A stretch of DNA of 13,458 nucleotides from an uncultured Bacilli bacterium. GTDB taxonomy: Bacteria; Bacillota_I; Bacilli_A; RF39; UBA660. Both the position numbers and the translations under genes were made by a program. Where the stretch lies: the NCBI GenBank assembly GCA_934086145.1, contig CAKOHV010000036.1, forward strand, positions 1-13,458, read 5' to 3'. The notes below the pieces were generated by a model. It ran no database searches. It was not told where the DNA came from and worked only from the letters and a program-made list of their open reading frames with translations. This document shows positions 13,010 through 13,458 of this stretch, one piece after another (within the stretch, counting starts at the first letter, position 1; the number at the start of each line of letters is the position of its first letter).

Positions 13010-13458
13010 ATCTATTTAAATACTCATTATTTTAATTTGTAACTTATCTTGAAACTTCGCAAAATTAAACATAAATATTTATTCTTTTACCAAATGATAA
13101 GAAGTTCACATCAAGTGCAGCATTTATCACTATTATATAAAATTAACTTGAATTTATATAAGTATTCTATATTTTTATTCTTTTAATTATTTAGCCACTT
13201 CTTCGAAACCTTCCTTTTTTCTTCAAGAATTACTATAATTTTATCTATGATTTTTATTACGTATATCAAAATAGATAAAACATCTACCTAAATTAAATTT
13301 TTCCTTTATGTATTAAATCTTTTTTTATATTTTTATTATTATTCTACATGACTTTGTCTTTTAATAATTATTTCAATCAAGAATTTTGCTAATTCCCTTA
13401 TTTTTTTTACTTGCCATAATTCATGTCATTTAAATGTTCTTATTTTATTCTTAAAATT
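13010..13458. other. AT-rich gene-free end of the window
   Basis: No supported coding frame, RNA gene, repeat array or clear promoter is visible on either strand in these 449 bases. The sequence is T-rich on the plus strand with many short homopolymer runs. It may contain the other boundary of the mobile region or the control region of a gene beyond the window. Confidence 0.5.

Noticed and set aside
1..13458. CRISPR arrays, tRNA or rRNA genes, riboswitches and insertion sequences
   Set aside because: I saw no regularly spaced direct repeats, no cloverleaf- or rRNA-like segments, no known riboswitch consensus and no DDE-type transposase.

Overview
The window is strongly AT-rich, with mostly A/T-ending codons, AGGAGG-type ribosome binding sites and short AT-rich intergenic gaps with hairpin terminators. 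This points to a low-GC Bacillota genome, most plausibly an uncultivated gut member of the Bacilli (Erysipelotrichia/RF39-like). The lineage is inferred. TGA ends two genes here, both in ATGA overlaps, so the standard bacterial code seems to apply.

Left part (1-2153): the 3' end of an unknown gene, a small protein of 81 residues and a large serine recombinase with its own weak terminator. This looks like the recombinase end of an integrated element. Centre-left (2402-3315): a monocistronic gene with a good promoter and terminator. It encodes a RelB/DinJ-type DNA-binding antitoxin head fused to about 210 residues of unknown function, with no toxin gene next to it.

Centre (3602-7182): a surface-protein cassette behind a strong extended -10 promoter. 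It holds a TasA/camelysin-like secreted protein, a SipW-type (Ser/His) signal peptidase on a polytopic membrane domain, a two-pass DUF5305-like membrane protein, and a second short TasA-like gene interrupted by an in-frame TGA. The peptidase would process the TasA-like substrates; the DUF5305-like protein is a probable assembly or membrane partner.

Centre-right (7231-9140): a second small-protein plus large-serine-recombinase pair, related to the first. It is followed 91 bases later by an orphan 3' end of an FtsW/RodA (SEDS) gene. This suggests that the recombinase's element inserted into that gene's conserved C-terminal motif.

Right part (9269-13009): a double-HTH XRE regulator diverges from a membrane-anchored XRE regulator. 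Next come a secreted protein of unknown family, an LL-H-type holin whose start is apparently AUC rather than AUG, and an endolysin (CHAP plus two SH3b domains). The last three genes look like one operon, a regulated lysis or release cassette of phage origin. The final 450 bases carry no recognisable gene.
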